From an uncultured Dermabacteraceae bacterium (GTDB taxonomy: Bacteria > Actinomycetota > Actinomycetes > Actinomycetales > Dermabacteraceae), in assembly GCA_943913905.1 (NCBI GenBank), contig CALTZZ010000140.1:1-5661 (forward strand): a DNA stretch of 5,661 bases, written 5' to 3'. The notes beneath the pieces are model-generated. The model had not been told where the DNA came from, ran no database searches, and worked only from the letters and a program-made list of their open reading frames with translations. Made by a program: the position numbers and the translations under genes. Below, piece by piece: positions 5,563-5,661 of the stretch. Each line of letters opens with the position of its first letter. Positions within the stretch are counted from its first letter, which is position 1.

Positions 5563-5661
5563 TCACAGTTCCTCATCGAAACTGGGCTGGTGCGGCACGA
5601 GGTTCCAGCTCGCTCGATGTTCGGGATGCAGGCCACGTTCACGCAACGCCTGCCTGTGCAC
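5563..5661 (-). CDS. rnhB: Ribonuclease HII, C-terminal end (partial)
   Basis: The last 32 codons of a gene entering from the right edge. They read VHRQALRERGLHPEHRASW and then NLVPHQPSFDEEL before TGA (5565-5563). The pattern H-x-x-A-L-x-x-x-G-x-x-P-x-H-R-x-S-W/F is the usual C-terminus of RNase HII, which removes ribonucleotides from DNA and RNA-DNA hybrids. The active-site residues lie outside the window. The call rests on this short match together with the DUF2469 neighbour 51 nt downstream, a standard actinobacterial pairing. Confidence 0.82.
   Translation of the reverse strand: MHRQALRERGLHPEHRASWNLVPHQPSFDEEL

Overview
The window looks like a piece of an actinobacterial (Actinomycetota) chromosome. 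It is GC-rich and uses several GTG starts. It carries the rpsP-KH-rimM-trmD block next to rnhB, a DUF2469 gene, yraN and comM. DUF2469 proteins are essentially an actinobacterial family, and the YraN and ComM sequences fit that group. I cannot name a genus from the sequence. I see no insertion sequence, phage gene, CRISPR array, tRNA or rRNA.

Left half (plus strand). Positions 1-191 are non-coding. They hold an imperfect extended -10 promoter near 50-58 and a leader that can fold into a two-part stem-loop (69-107). The genes rpsP (ribosomal protein S16, with a long Ala/Glu-rich tail), khpA (KH-domain RNA-binding protein), an uncharacterised lipoprotein, rimM (30S maturation factor) and trmD (tRNA m1G37 methyltransferase) follow. 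They are close together: 2 nt between rpsP and khpA, an 87-nt gap before the lipoprotein, a 4-nt ATGA overlap between lipoprotein and rimM, and 4 nt between rimM and trmD. The block is about ribosome and tRNA maturation. The lipoprotein is the odd member, although it is translationally coupled to rimM.

Right half (minus strand, read from right to left). It holds the last 32 codons of rnhB (RNase HII), a DUF2469 gene, yraN (endonuclease-fold family) and a comM reading frame. In many actinobacteria these genes continue on the same strand after trmD (trmD-rplS-lepB-rnhB-DUF2469-yraN-comM-dprA). Here they face trmD, with 9 nt between the convergent stops, which suggests an inversion whose edge lies just after trmD.

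The most unusual feature is comM. It is normal through the N-terminal domain, Walker A and Walker B (320 residues). It then changes, in frame, into a 171-residue four-helix membrane protein. The last third of ComM is missing. The first codon of the membrane part is a GTG that could be the start of a separate gene. This looks like a deletion fusion at a rearrangement edge, or an assembly error, rather than a designed two-domain protein.
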